From positions 672 through 24,548 of the forward strand of contig DIVQ01000055.1 of NCBI GenBank assembly GCA_002423325.1: DNA of 23,877 bases, in the 5' to 3' direction. A model generated the notes under the pieces. The model worked only from the letters and a program-made list of their open reading frames with translations, did no database searches and was not told the DNA's origin. The position numbers were made by a program, and so were the translations under genes. The stretch is from Anaerolineales bacterium UBA6128. GTDB taxonomy: Bacteria > Chloroflexota > Anaerolineae > UBA1429. Below are positions 7,361 through 15,181 of this stretch, piece after piece (the stretch's first letter is position 1; each line of letters starts with the position of its first letter).

Positions 7361-9259
7361 ATGCCCACGCCCCACCGGACGGTCCCGCTTACCTGGCTTG
7401 CGCTGGCGCTGATCCTGCTGCTGGCGGCCGTGCTGCGCCTCTGGGACTTGGAAGGTCCTGCCCTCTGGTGGGATGAAGGACTCAACGCCTACCTCTGCAA
7501 ACTCGCGCCGGCTCCTCTGCTGCGCATGAGCAACGCCGTGCTGGACAGCAACCCCCCCACCTATCGCCTGCTGCTGGGTGTCTGGATGCGGCTGGCCGGC
7601 GACGGCGCGCTGCAACTGCGCCTGCCCTCGGTGCTGATCGGCCTGTGCACGGTGCTGGCGGCGTTCGCCTGGGGACGCTGGCAGGGCGGCGTGGGCGCCG
7701 GACTGATCGCCGCGCTGCTGATGGCGCTGAACCCGATGGCCATCTACCGACAACGCGAGGCCAAGGCCTATCCGCTGGTGGCGCTGTTCGCCGCGTTGTC
7801 GTGCTATCTGTGGTTGCGCTACGTGCTCACGCGCGAGCGCCCCGACTGGCGCGCTTGGGCGCTCTACACGCTCTGCACCGCCCTCGCGATCGGCAGTCAC
7901 TGGTACGCCCTGTTCCTGTGCGCGGCGCAGGGCGCGGGGCTGCTGCTCTGGCTGGCGCTGCGGCGCGTTCCCCGAGGCGAGGCCTGGGGGCGCGTCTGGC
8001 GCTGGGCGCTGACGCAGGCTGTGGCGGTGGGGCTGTGGCTGCCCTGGATGGCCCTGTCGTACGAGGCCGCCTGGGGCGGCGCCGCGGAGGCGGGCATCGG
8101 GCGCGCGCCGCTCGGGCTGCTGGGCTACTTGCGCAACATCGCGGTGTCGCTGGTGGCGGGTCCGGGCGTGGGGGGCTGGTTGGCGCTGTTGGCGGTGCTG
8201 ACGTTGGCGCTGGCCGTCCTCTGGGCGCTTGTGCGCGCGACGCCTGGGGATTCCGAGCACGACGGCCGCACCCGCATCTGGGCCCTGGTGGCGCTGATCG
8301 CGGTGCCGCTGGCGCTGGGCTATGTCGCGCAACGCGTGCTGTCGTTCATGGACGCGCGCTTCTTCTTTTACGTGACGACGCCGCTGGCCGTGCTGACAGC
8401 ACTTGGATTGGCGCGGATGCGCTGGGTCGCCCTGCCGCTGGGCCTGGCGCTGGTCGTGGCCTGGGGAGTGGCGCTGCCGGCGGCTCGGGGACCTTACGGC
8501 GCGCCGGAGGATGACCTACGGCCGCTGGCCGAGGCGGTGCGGAGCTGTGTGCGCGCCGATGACGCGGTGGTGGTGGCCTACATCTGGCAGGAGGGCATCC
8601 TGCGGATGTACGCCCCCGAAATCGCTCCGCGCTATGAGCTGGGCTGGTACAGCGACCAGGATGTGGAGCCCGCGATGCAGGCGCTGTTCGCCGAGCATCA
8701 GCGCATCTGGCTGGTGACGTTCAGGGTGCCGCTGCAGGACCCCGCGAACACCGGCGGCTGGTGGCTCGAGCAGCATGCCGCGCGCTTTTACCACCAGGCC
8801 GAGGGCAACAACCAACTCGCGGGGTACACGCGTTGCGCGCTGCCGGACGGGGCCGGACAGGCGACGTTCGGCGGCAGCCTGCGCCTGAGCTACATTCCGG
8901 TGCTGGCCGAGGTGACCCGCGGCGACGCGGTCTGCCTGGCGTTGTGGTGGCAGGCGCTGGGCGAGCTGCCGGCCAATTGCTCGGCCTATGTACACCTGGC
9001 CGACCTCCAGGGCAAGCCGTGGGCCCAGAGCGACGGCGCGCCCGTGAACGGCCTGCGCCCCTTCGAGACGCTCGCGTCAGGCGAAGTGCTGGCCGATCCG
9101 CGCGCGCTGCTGATGACGACGGACGTCCCAGCGGGGAGTTACCGGCTGTTGGTGGGGGTCTACAATCGCGAGGATGGCCAGCGTCTGGCAGTCACCGACG
9201 GCGCGGAGGCCGGCGCCGACAGCGTAACGGTTGGCTTGGTGGCTGTGATGGCACCCTAG
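7361..9259 (+). CDS. GT-C membrane glycosyltransferase (ArnT/PMT, GT39-like)
   Basis: A 632-residue integral membrane protein. The first hydrophobic helix (residues 10-28) is followed by ALWWDEGLNAYL; the D38-E39 pair in the first extracytoplasmic loop is the hallmark of GT-C enzymes (PMT, ArnT) that use lipid-phosphate sugars. DSNPPTYRLLLGVW and MALNPMAIYRQREAKAYPL are further typical segments. Around ten or more hydrophobic helices run to about residue 375. After these a soluble region of some 250 residues follows, with a beta-rich tail (LRLSYIPVLAEVTRGDAVCLALWW) that recalls a carbohydrate-binding-like domain facing outside. Donor and acceptor cannot be inferred. The start has only a distant AAGAGG as SD, so it is less certain than the family. 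It is convergent with proA, 58 nt away. Confidence 0.8.
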   Translation: MPTPHRTVPLTWLALALILLLAAVLRLWDLEGPALWWDEGLNAYLCKLAPAPLLRMSNAVLDSNPPTYRLLLGVWMRLAGDGALQLRLPSVLIGLCTVLAAFAWGRWQGGVGAGLIAALLMALNPMAIYRQREAKAYPLVALFAALSCYLWLRYVLTRERPDWRAWALYTLCTALAIGSHWYALFLCAAQGAGLLLWLALRRVPRGEAWGRVWRWALTQAVAVGLWLPWMALSYEAAWGGAAEAGIGRAPLGLLGYLRNIAVSLVAGPGVGGWLALLAVLTLALAVLWALVRATPGDSEHDGRTRIWALVALIAVPLALGYVAQRVLSFMDARFFFYVTTPLAVLTALGLARMRWVALPLGLALVVAWGVALPAARGPYGAPEDDLRPLAEAVRSCVRADDAVVVAYIWQEGILRMYAPEIAPRYELGWYSDQDVEPAMQALFAEHQRIWLVTFRVPLQDPANTGGWWLEQHAARFYHQAEGNNQLAGYTRCALPDGAGQATFGGSLRLSYIPVLAEVTRGDAVCLALWWQALGELPANCSAYVHLADLQGKPWAQSDGAPVNGLRPFETLASGEVLADPRALLMTTDVPAGSYRLLVGVYNREDGQRLAVTDGAEAGADSVTVGLVAVMAP

Positions 9260-9287
9260 CGGGCGTGCGCCCTGGCCGGGCGCCCGC
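9259..9287. terminator. GC-rich hairpin between convergent genes
   Basis: Two alternative stems overlap: GCGGGCG/CGCCCGC (9259-9265 with 9281-9287) and GCGCCC/GGGCGC (9267-9272 with 9278-9283). No T tract is present. The position just after the glycosyltransferase stop and facing proA suggests a bidirectional termination role. Confidence 0.45.
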
Positions 9288-9317
9288 ACCGGTCGATCCC
9301 GCTACAGCGGCCCGGCC

Positions 9318-10595
9318 TTACGGCCGCACGTGCCAATCCCCCTGCACGATCCACTTGTAGGTCGTCAGTTCCACCAGGCCCAGCGGCCCGCGGGCGTGCA
9401 TGCGCTGCGTGCTGATGGCCACCTCCGCCCCCAGTCCGAACTGCCCGCCATCGGTGAAGCGCGTACTGGCGTTCACGTACACTGCCGCCGAGTCCACCTG
9501 GTCGAGGAAGGCGTTGGCGTTGGCATAGTCGTTCGTCAGGATGCCGTCCGAGTGGCCGGTGCCGTAGCGTGCGATGTGCGCGATGGCCTCATCCAACCCG
9601 TCGACCACCTTGACCGAGAGGGCCAGCGAGAGGAACTCGTGGCCGTAGTGCTCCGCGGTGGCCAGTGCGATCAGCGTCTGGTCGAGGCTGGGCTTGGCGC
9701 GCAGCAGGGCCAGAGACGGTGCATCGCAGTAGAGGGTGACGCCACTGGCGGTCAGACGCGCGGCCGCACGCGGCAGGAACGCGTCTAGCGCCGCGCGGTG
9801 CACCAAAATGGTGTCCAACGCGTTGCAAACCGAGGGCGCTTGGGTCTTGGCGTTGTAGACGATCTCGACCGACTTGGCCACGTCCGCCGACGCATCTACG
9901 TACAGGTGGCAGACGCCGATGCCGCCATAGATCACCGGCATGCGGGCGTACTCGCGCACCATGGCTTGCAGGCCGGGGCCGCCGCGAGGAATCACCAGGT
10001 CGATGATGTCGTCCATGCCCAGCAGTTGCGCCACGAGGGCGCGGTCGGTGTCGGTGATGAGCTGCACGGCGTCGGCGGGGGCGCCGTGGGCCTGCAGCGC
10101 GTCGCGGATCAGGCCGACCAGCACGGTGTTGGTGCGCAGGCTCTCCTTGCCGCCGCGCAGGATCACGGCGTTGCCCGTCTTGATGCACAGCGAGCCGATC
10201 TCGGCGGTGACGTTGGGGCGCGACTCAAAGATGACGGCCAGCACCCCCAGGGGCACGCGTCGCTTGGCCAGCCGCAGCCCGTTGGGCAGCGTGCGCGCGT
10301 CAAAAGACTGACCCAGCGGATCGGGCAATGCTGCCACATCGTGGCAGCCCTCGGCCATGCCGTGGATGCGCTTGGGCGTGAGCGCCAGACGGTCGAGAAG
10401 CGCGGGGGCCAGGCCCGACTGGCGCGCGTCGGCCAGGTCGGCCTCGTTGGCAGCCAGCAGCGCCGGATTGGGCGCCTCGAGCGCGTCGGCCAAGCGCAGC
10501 AGGACGGCGTTGCGCACGCCCGTTTTGAGCAGGCCCAATTGCCGGCCGGCCTGTCTGGCGCGCAGGCCGATGTCGTTCAGATCCAGTTGTTCCAT
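9318..10595 (-). CDS. proA: Glutamate-5-semialdehyde dehydrogenase
   Basis: Gamma-glutamyl phosphate reductase, 425 residues (E. coli ProA has 417), which reduces gamma-glutamyl phosphate with NADPH to glutamate-5-semialdehyde, the second step of proline synthesis. Family blocks are plain: LGVLAVIFESRPNVTAEIGSL, GNAVILRGGKES, the catalytic cysteine in APSVCNALDT (about C257), AVYVNASTRFTDGGQFGLGAEV and the C-terminal GPLGLVELTTYKW. The open frame extends upstream, but GGAGG lies 8 nt before the ATG at 10595 and the alternative ATG at 10610 has no SD, so 10595 is preferred. It follows proB by 118 nt on the same strand and is probably cotranscribed with it. Confidence 0.96.
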   Translation of the reverse strand: MEQLDLNDIGLRARQAGRQLGLLKTGVRNAVLLRLADALEAPNPALLAANEADLADARQSGLAPALLDRLALTPKRIHGMAEGCHDVAALPDPLGQSFDARTLPNGLRLAKRRVPLGVLAVIFESRPNVTAEIGSLCIKTGNAVILRGGKESLRTNTVLVGLIRDALQAHGAPADAVQLITDTDRALVAQLLGMDDIIDLVIPRGGPGLQAMVREYARMPVIYGGIGVCHLYVDASADVAKSVEIVYNAKTQAPSVCNALDTILVHRAALDAFLPRAAARLTASGVTLYCDAPSLALLRAKPSLDQTLIALATAEHYGHEFLSLALSVKVVDGLDEAIAHIARYGTGHSDGILTNDYANANAFLDQVDSAAVYVNASTRFTDGGQFGLGAEVAISTQRMHARGPLGLVELTTYKWIVQGDWHVRP

Positions 10596-10713
10596 TCCTG
10601 CAGCCTCCATCGCCCGGCGCGATGGCCACGTTGCGTTCTGCCGGGCTGTAACTGTCAGGGGCGAACCTTGTGTTCGTCCGGATGTTCGCGTGTCGCAGGG
10701 TTCTGCGCAGCCG

Positions 10714-11856
10714 CTACAGCAGCACCATCTTGTCGCGATGGATGATGTCCGGGCCATAGTCGTAGCCCAGGATGTCGGCGATACGGCCGGACTGCTGGCC
10801 CTGGATGCGGCGCGCGTCCTCGGCGCTATAGTTAGTCAGGCCGCGCGCGATCTCACGAGCGGCGCCGGTGGTCTCGTCGCGCACGCGCACCGCGATGAGC
10901 GCGCCGCGCTCAAAGCGCCCGTCGACTTCCACAATCCCCACGGGCAGCAGACTCTTGCCGCCGCGGGTGATGGCCGTGGCCGCGCCGCTGTCCACCCGCA
11001 CGCTGCCCGCCACCTGGCGTTGCGCCAGCAGCCAGCGCTTTTGCCCCTCCGCCGGGGTGATGCGCGCCGCGAACCAGGTGGCCGGAATCTCACGGCTCAC
11101 CACGCTGGCCAGGACGTCGTCGCGTCCGCCGTTGGCGATGACCACCGACGTGCCGCTGTGCACGGCCAGGTCGGCGGCCACGATCTTTGTGTACATCCCC
11201 CCGGTGCCCAGGCCCGACTTGCTGCCGCTGGCCAGCTCGTAGATGCTGGCGTCGATCTGGTCGACGCGTTCGATCAGCGTCGCGCTGGGGTCCACGCTGG
11301 GGTCGGCAGTGAACAGCCCGTCGGTATCGGTGAGCAGCACCAGCAAGTCGGCCTGGATCAGGTTGGCCACCATCGCAGAGAGGCTGTCGTTCTCGCCGAC
11401 CTTGATCTCGTCGGTGGCGACGGCGTCGTTCTCGTTCACGATCGGCAGGATGCCGTGCTGCAGCAGGCTCTCAAAGGTGTCGCGCAGATTCAGGTAACGG
11501 TGGCGGTCCTCCACGTCCTGGCGGGTGAGCAGCACCTGCGCAACGACCATCTCGTACAGGTCGGCGTACTGCTCCCACAGCCGCATGAGCCGGCTTTGGC
11601 CGACTGCGGCCAGCATCTGCTTGACGGGGATGCTCTGGCCCTCGCGCATCTGGCCCAGGCGCTCACGGCCGGCCTGCTGGGCGCCCGAGGTCACCAGCAC
11701 CACCTGCAGACCCTGCTGGCGCAGGTCAGCCATCTGCCGGCAAAAGTCGACCATGCGAGGCGCATTAAGCTTGCCGGTGCCGGCGGTCAGGGTGCTCGTG
11801 CCCACCTTGACGACCACGCGCCGCCAGGCGCTGCCGCTCTTGCTGGAATCGCTCAC
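10714..11856 (-). CDS. proB: Glutamate 5-kinase with PUA domain
   Basis: A 380-residue gamma-glutamyl kinase that phosphorylates L-glutamate with ATP, the first committed step of proline synthesis and normally the point of proline feedback inhibition. The amino acid kinase domain opens with RVVVKVGTSTLT, followed by VLVTSGAQQAGRERLG, IVNENDAVATDEIKVGENDSLSAMVA and LLTDTDGLFTADP, all standard. The C-terminal third (about 285-365: SVRVDSGAATAITRGGKSLLPVGIVEVDG) is a PUA domain, as in E. coli ProB. Translation starts at a GTG (11856) preceded by GGGGGAG with 8-nt spacing; the only nearby ATG is out of frame. It starts 21 nt after the corA stop, so corA-proB(-proA) look like one transcript. Confidence 0.96.
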   Translation of the reverse strand: MSDSSKSGSAWRRVVVKVGTSTLTAGTGKLNAPRMVDFCRQMADLRQQGLQVVLVTSGAQQAGRERLGQMREGQSIPVKQMLAAVGQSRLMRLWEQYADLYEMVVAQVLLTRQDVEDRHRYLNLRDTFESLLQHGILPIVNENDAVATDEIKVGENDSLSAMVANLIQADLLVLLTDTDGLFTADPSVDPSATLIERVDQIDASIYELASGSKSGLGTGGMYTKIVAADLAVHSGTSVVIANGGRDDVLASVVSREIPATWFAARITPAEGQKRWLLAQRQVAGSVRVDSGAATAITRGGKSLLPVGIVEVDGRFERGALIAVRVRDETTGAAREIARGLTNYSAEDARRIQGQQSGRIADILGYDYGPDIIHRDKMVLL

Positions 11857-11877
11857 TTGGAACGCTCCCCCATGGGC

Positions 11878-12897
11878 CTAGATCCAGCCCTTCCTGTGGA
11901 AAAAGACCAGCATACCCACCAGGATCGACAGCATGATGCCCAGGATCATCGGGTAACCAAAGCGCCAGGTCAACTCTGGCATATAGTGAAAGTTCATCCC
12001 ATAGACGCCCGACACAAAAGTCAGGGGGATAAAGACGGTCGAGACAATGGTGAGCACCTTCATGATCTCGTTAAGTCGGTTACTAATGCTGGAGAGATAA
12101 ATATCGAGCATGCCCGAGATCATATCACGGTAGGTCTCGATGGTGTCCATGACCTGGTAGGCGTGGTCGTAGACGTCACGAAAGTAGATGATGGTGGCGT
12201 CGCTGATCAGGGTACTCTCGCGGCGCGTGAGGCTGCCCACCACCTCGCGCAGCGGCCACATGGAGCGCCGCAGCAGCACCATCTCTAGCTTCATGTCGTG
12301 GATCACGGGCAATGTGTCTTTGGTCGGCCGCTCAACGACCTCCTCTTCCAGGTCCTCAAGGCGGTCGCCCAGGTACTCCAGGGTGTCGATGTAGCTGTCC
12401 ACCACCAGGTCGATCAGTGCGTGGGTCAAATAGTCGGGCCCCAGTGCGCGGATGCGCCCCCTGGCGTAGCGCAGGCGTTGGCGCACCGGCTCAAATGTGT
12501 TCTGATCGAGGTCGTGGAACGAAAGCACATAGTTGGGCCCCAGGATGACGCTCACCTGGCCGTGCAGCACAGCGTCCTGGTCTTTGTCGATAGAAAGACT
12601 CTTGAGGACCACAAAGACATAGTTCGCAAAGAAATCGACCTTGGGGCGCTGGTCCGTATTCAGGATATCCTCCTGGATCAGGGGGTGCAGGCCAAAACAC
12701 TCGGCGGCCATCTCCAAAGGCTCGGTTGTGTGCAGGCCTGCGACATCAATCCAGATCACCCCTGAGCGCTCGCTGCAGGCGACCCACTCCTCGGCGCCGG
12801 ATATCTGCTCCTCCTCATAGTGGCCTTCGTCGTACGCCACGGCGGTAACCCGGGTTGTCACGGGCTGCCCGGTCGTAACCTCCTCAGGATCTTCCAT
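11878..12897 (-). CDS. corA: CorA-family divalent cation channel
   Basis: A 339-residue CorA-type Mg2+/Co2+ channel. The long acidic/helical N-terminal domain (from TRVTAVAYDEGHYEEEQ to about residue 270) is cytoplasmic. Two C-terminal transmembrane helices follow, TM1 ending in the diagnostic YGMNF (GMN at 300-302), which is the ion-selectivity motif, and TM2 (MILGIMLSILVGMLVFF) ending in a short basic tail RKGWI. As in other CorA proteins the willow helix region has the LGDRLEDLEEEVVERPTKDTL stretch. SD AGAGGTG precedes the ATG at 12897. It lies between the MscS-ParB fusion and proB, which fits ion and osmotic homeostasis. Confidence 0.93.
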   Translation of the reverse strand: MEDPEEVTTGQPVTTRVTAVAYDEGHYEEEQISGAEEWVACSERSGVIWIDVAGLHTTEPLEMAAECFGLHPLIQEDILNTDQRPKVDFFANYVFVVLKSLSIDKDQDAVLHGQVSVILGPNYVLSFHDLDQNTFEPVRQRLRYARGRIRALGPDYLTHALIDLVVDSYIDTLEYLGDRLEDLEEEVVERPTKDTLPVIHDMKLEMVLLRRSMWPLREVVGSLTRRESTLISDATIIYFRDVYDHAYQVMDTIETYRDMISGMLDIYLSSISNRLNEIMKVLTIVSTVFIPLTFVSGVYGMNFHYMPELTWRFGYPMILGIMLSILVGMLVFFHRKGWI

Positions 12898-12939
12898 AGT
12901 TCACCTCTCAGTGGCGCTGACCAGACCGGGCCGGAAGCG

Positions 12940-12956
12940 GGCGCGTGTGACGCGCC
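12940..12956. other. Hairpin in the corA leader
   Basis: GGCGCGT (12940-12946) pairs with ACGCGCC (12950-12956) across a GTG loop in the 66-nt gap between the channel-ParB gene and corA. There is no T tract; it may attenuate or stabilise rather than terminate. Confidence 0.35.
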
Positions 12957-12963
12957 GCTCCAC

Positions 12964-14184
12964 TCACAGCTTGGGCGGTGTTGACGTCTTGACGAGGGCG
13001 GGAATGGACTTCCAGTCCAGGCTCTTGCAGGCCAGAAAGCGCAGTTGGCCGGCCAGCACATCATAGTTATCGTCGGAGGGTCGCTTGGCCACGACGATGG
13101 GCTGCAGCAGTCCGTTAGTCGCGATGCTGCGGGCGAGCGACTCGACGTCGTGGACATCAAAGGGCTCGTCGGGCTGGTTGATCTGCGAGATGGGGATCTG
13201 CTGTACGGCCTGGGCGTCGGCGTCGTGCCGAGAGCGGTCCTGGTCATCCTTCTGGCCGGCGCCGGCGCGGAAAGAATACACGTACGGAATCGCCAAGTCA
13301 ATGGACGGCGTGTGCTGAATCGCCTTAAAGATGGCTTTGGTGATTCTGTAGGACGTCTCCGGGCGATCGGTGGCACGCGTCTGGTAGCGCAGGCGCAGGT
13401 AGACGCCATAGTCGTAGGGGTCCGAGCGGATATAGGGCTTGGCGCCGGTCGCGTCGATCACATCCTGAGTGGCGCCGTAGGCGGCCTCGAGCAGGATCCG
13501 TTCGGCTGCCTCCCAGTCTGAGTCGTAGGTGATGCGGATGACGACCTCGTCGAGCATGTAGGCCGCTTCCTGCCGCACGGTATAGTTGATGGCTACCTGG
13601 CTGAAAAGCATCGCGTTCGGCACCAGGATATAACGGCCGACCGCTTCCTCGGACCCGATGCTGCCGCCCACCTGGTCGAGCATGGTGTACATGGCGCCAA
13701 TCTCTTTGACGTCGCCCACCAGCCCCAGACTGGGGAATTGGATGCGGTCGCCGGGGCGGAAGGGCCGCCGCAACGACACCATGGCCCAGGCGGCAAAGCC
13801 GCTGACCGGGGCCTGCAGCGACCAGCCCAGCAGCATACCGCCGAACAGCGTAAAGAACTCGCCGAACGCCGAGAGGCTGCCAAAGCCGTACGCGATCACC
13901 ACGATCAGGCCGACGACGGCGACTAGACGGATGAGGTTGCCGAGCATCTGGCCTTCGACGGCGGGCTTGTTCTGTTGCCGCAAGCGGCCGTAGGTGGCCA
14001 GCGAGAGCAGATCGCTGCCAGCCATGATGGCTGCCAGGTAGGCGATCAGGCGGAACAGCGTCACGCCCGACTTGAGCTTGATGAACTCGGGAAAGATCAG
14101 GGTGAGGACGAGGGCCACGATGCAGATCGCCCCCCAGATTATCAGCGACTTGACCTTGGTGTGCACATAGTCCTTGGGTTTCAT
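12964..14184 (-). CDS. MscS-like mechanosensitive channel fused to a ParB-like domain
   Basis: A 406-residue protein. Four hydrophobic helices are visible at about 12-33, 43-63, 82-103 and 110-137; the last, rich in Gly/Ala (FGGMLLGWSLQAPVSGFAAWAMV), resembles the pore-lining TM3 of MscS. It runs into RRPFRPGDRIQF, the signature start of the MscS beta domain, and a soluble alpha/beta region follows to about residue 305. A charged linker (about 308-328) leads to a C-terminal domain (330-399) with ParB/Srx sequence: IPISQINQP, GLLQPIVVAKRP, YDVLAGQLRFLA. The usual ParB GERR motif reads GQLR here, so nucleotide binding may differ. No frameshift is needed to join the parts. Start 14184 is chosen because the promoter predicts a transcript start near 14245, so a GTG at 14244 would be leaderless. 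A signalling-coupled channel is inferred. Confidence 0.85.
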   Translation of the reverse strand: MKPKDYVHTKVKSLIIWGAICIVALVLTLIFPEFIKLKSGVTLFRLIAYLAAIMAGSDLLSLATYGRLRQQNKPAVEGQMLGNLIRLVAVVGLIVVIAYGFGSLSAFGEFFTLFGGMLLGWSLQAPVSGFAAWAMVSLRRPFRPGDRIQFPSLGLVGDVKEIGAMYTMLDQVGGSIGSEEAVGRYILVPNAMLFSQVAINYTVRQEAAYMLDEVVIRITYDSDWEAAERILLEAAYGATQDVIDATGAKPYIRSDPYDYGVYLRLRYQTRATDRPETSYRITKAIFKAIQHTPSIDLAIPYVYSFRAGAGQKDDQDRSRHDADAQAVQQIPISQINQPDEPFDVHDVESLARSIATNGLLQPIVVAKRPSDDNYDVLAGQLRFLACKSLDWKSIPALVKTSTPPKL

Positions 14185-14251
14185 GTGGTTGCTTACGCCT
14201 CGCGTGGGTGTTGCTGTGGAGCGTGCCTGAAGTGACGCAAACACATTGCCG

Positions 14252-14279
14252 ATTATAGCCCGCTGGTCAGCGCGGTCAA
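14252..14279 (-). promoter_or_regulatory. Promoter for the mscS-parB/corA/proBA genes
   Basis: On the minus strand TTGACC (14279-14274) and a perfect TATAAT (14257-14252) are 16 bp apart. The predicted start near 14245 gives a 60-nt leader to ATG 14184. The spacer contains CGCTGACCAGCG, a short palindrome that could be an operator. Confidence 0.7.
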
Positions 14280-14303
14280 CACGTGGGTTAGGTGTTGCTG
14301 CGC

Positions 14304-14332
14304 TTGACAGGCTGCGGGATTGGGCTTACCCT
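14304..14332 (+). promoter_or_regulatory. Weak promoter candidate for the NDK-like gene
   Basis: A perfect TTGACA (14304-14309) is followed 17 bp later by TACCCT (14327-14332), only 3/6 to the -10 consensus. It is the best candidate seen in the 247-nt divergent gap for the plus-strand genes. Confidence 0.3.
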
Positions 14333-14363
14333 TGCCCATCGGCGCGTGCGCTGATGCACGGCA
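14333..14363 (+). other. Hairpin in the leader of the NDK-like gene
   Basis: TGCC (14333-14336) plus CATCGGCG (14337-14344) pair with CGCTGATG (14349-14356) and, after a 3-nt bulge, GGCA (14360-14363); the loop is CGTG and one pair is G-U. Further GGC/GCC complementarity follows up to 14400. It may be a structured 5' leader, but I recognise no riboswitch class. Confidence 0.4.
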
Positions 14364-14431
14364 CTTGCCAAGGCGGCAGTGGGCAGGCCCGCATAGCCCA
14401 GTCGTCGCGGACTATCAAGAAGGGACTTATT

Positions 14432-15172
14432 ATGTCAGAGACCGCACTCGAACAGACGCTGGTGTTGATCAAGCCGGATGCGCTCAAGAACTCGCTGACA
14501 GGCTATGTGCTCTCGCTGCTGGCCGAGTTCCACACCGGGCTGCGCTTTGCTGGCGCCAAGATCGTGCAGGTGAGCCGGATCCTGGCCGAAGAGCACTATG
14601 CCGAGCATCGCGGCAAGGTCTTTTACCCGCCGCTGCTCGATTACATCATGGGCCTTTCGCACTATCCCGATGAGCCCGAAAAGCGTCGCGTGATTGCGCT
14701 GGTCTACCAGGGGCCTGGCGCCGTGCTCAAGATTCGCGACATCTGCGGCCCCACCAACCCGCTGGACGCGCGCGAGAAAAAGCCCGGGTGCATTCGCGCG
14801 CTGGGCAGTCTGGTGCCGGTGAAAGACGCCGACGGCAACGTGATCGGCCAGCGCATGGACAACCTGATCCATGCCTCGGCCAACCCCGCGGACGCCGAGC
14901 GCGAGATCAAGTTGTGGTTCCGGCCGGGAGACATCCCGCTCTGCATGCATGCCTATCCCACCGAAACGAGCGACGTGCACTATTACTATGGCGCGGGCAG
15001 GCTCTACACGCACTATGAGCCGGGCAGCATCTGCTTGCTGGCGCCGGGAGATGAGGCCTGGACCTCCGACCTGACGGCCCTGCGGCTGCTGGACAAGGAT
15101 CAGCCAGCCGCCTGCACGTTGGAAACCGTGGCTGCCAAGTATCTGATCAACACGCGATGTACCGGCGTGTGA
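14432..15172 (+). CDS. Nucleoside-diphosphate kinase-like protein with C-terminal extension
   Basis: A 246-residue protein whose first ~165 residues match nucleoside-diphosphate kinase, which moves the gamma-phosphate between NTP and NDP through a phosphohistidine. Seen: TLVLIKPDALKN (K14), YAEHRGKVFYPPL, GPTNPLDAREKKPGCIRALG and the catalytic H147 in DNLIHASANPADAEREIKLWF. In ordinary NDKs the last block reads N-x-x-H-G-S-D-S; here Gly and Asp are replaced (HASA). Insertions before the ATP loop (HYPDEPEKRR) and around 127-142 are also unusual. About 80 residues are added at the C-terminus (from RPGDIPLCMHAYP), whereas typical NDKs have 130-150 residues in all. GAAGGG is 7 nt before the ATG at 14432; longer upstream starts lack support. 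It is followed after 9 nt by the 4Fe-4S gene, so a specialised, not housekeeping, role is possible. Confidence 0.8.
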   Translation: MSETALEQTLVLIKPDALKNSLTGYVLSLLAEFHTGLRFAGAKIVQVSRILAEEHYAEHRGKVFYPPLLDYIMGLSHYPDEPEKRRVIALVYQGPGAVLKIRDICGPTNPLDAREKKPGCIRALGSLVPVKDADGNVIGQRMDNLIHASANPADAEREIKLWFRPGDIPLCMHAYPTETSDVHYYYGAGRLYTHYEPGSICLLAPGDEAWTSDLTALRLLDKDQPAACTLETVAAKYLINTRCTGV

Positions 15173-15181
15173 GGTGACGCA

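Noticed and set aside
10596..10757. Longer proA starting near 10757
   Set aside because: It would run into the end of proB, and GGAGG with correct spacing supports ATG 10595.
10357..12288. Long plus-strand open frame (643 codons) opposite proA, proB and corA
   Set aside because: It crosses three convincing minus-strand genes and their intergenic gap; it has no matching domain.
14185..14431. Riboswitch or small RNA gene in the divergent gap before the NDK-like gene
   Set aside because: There are hairpins and a TTGACA, but I could not match any known riboswitch or tRNA-like fold; reported only as a leader structure.
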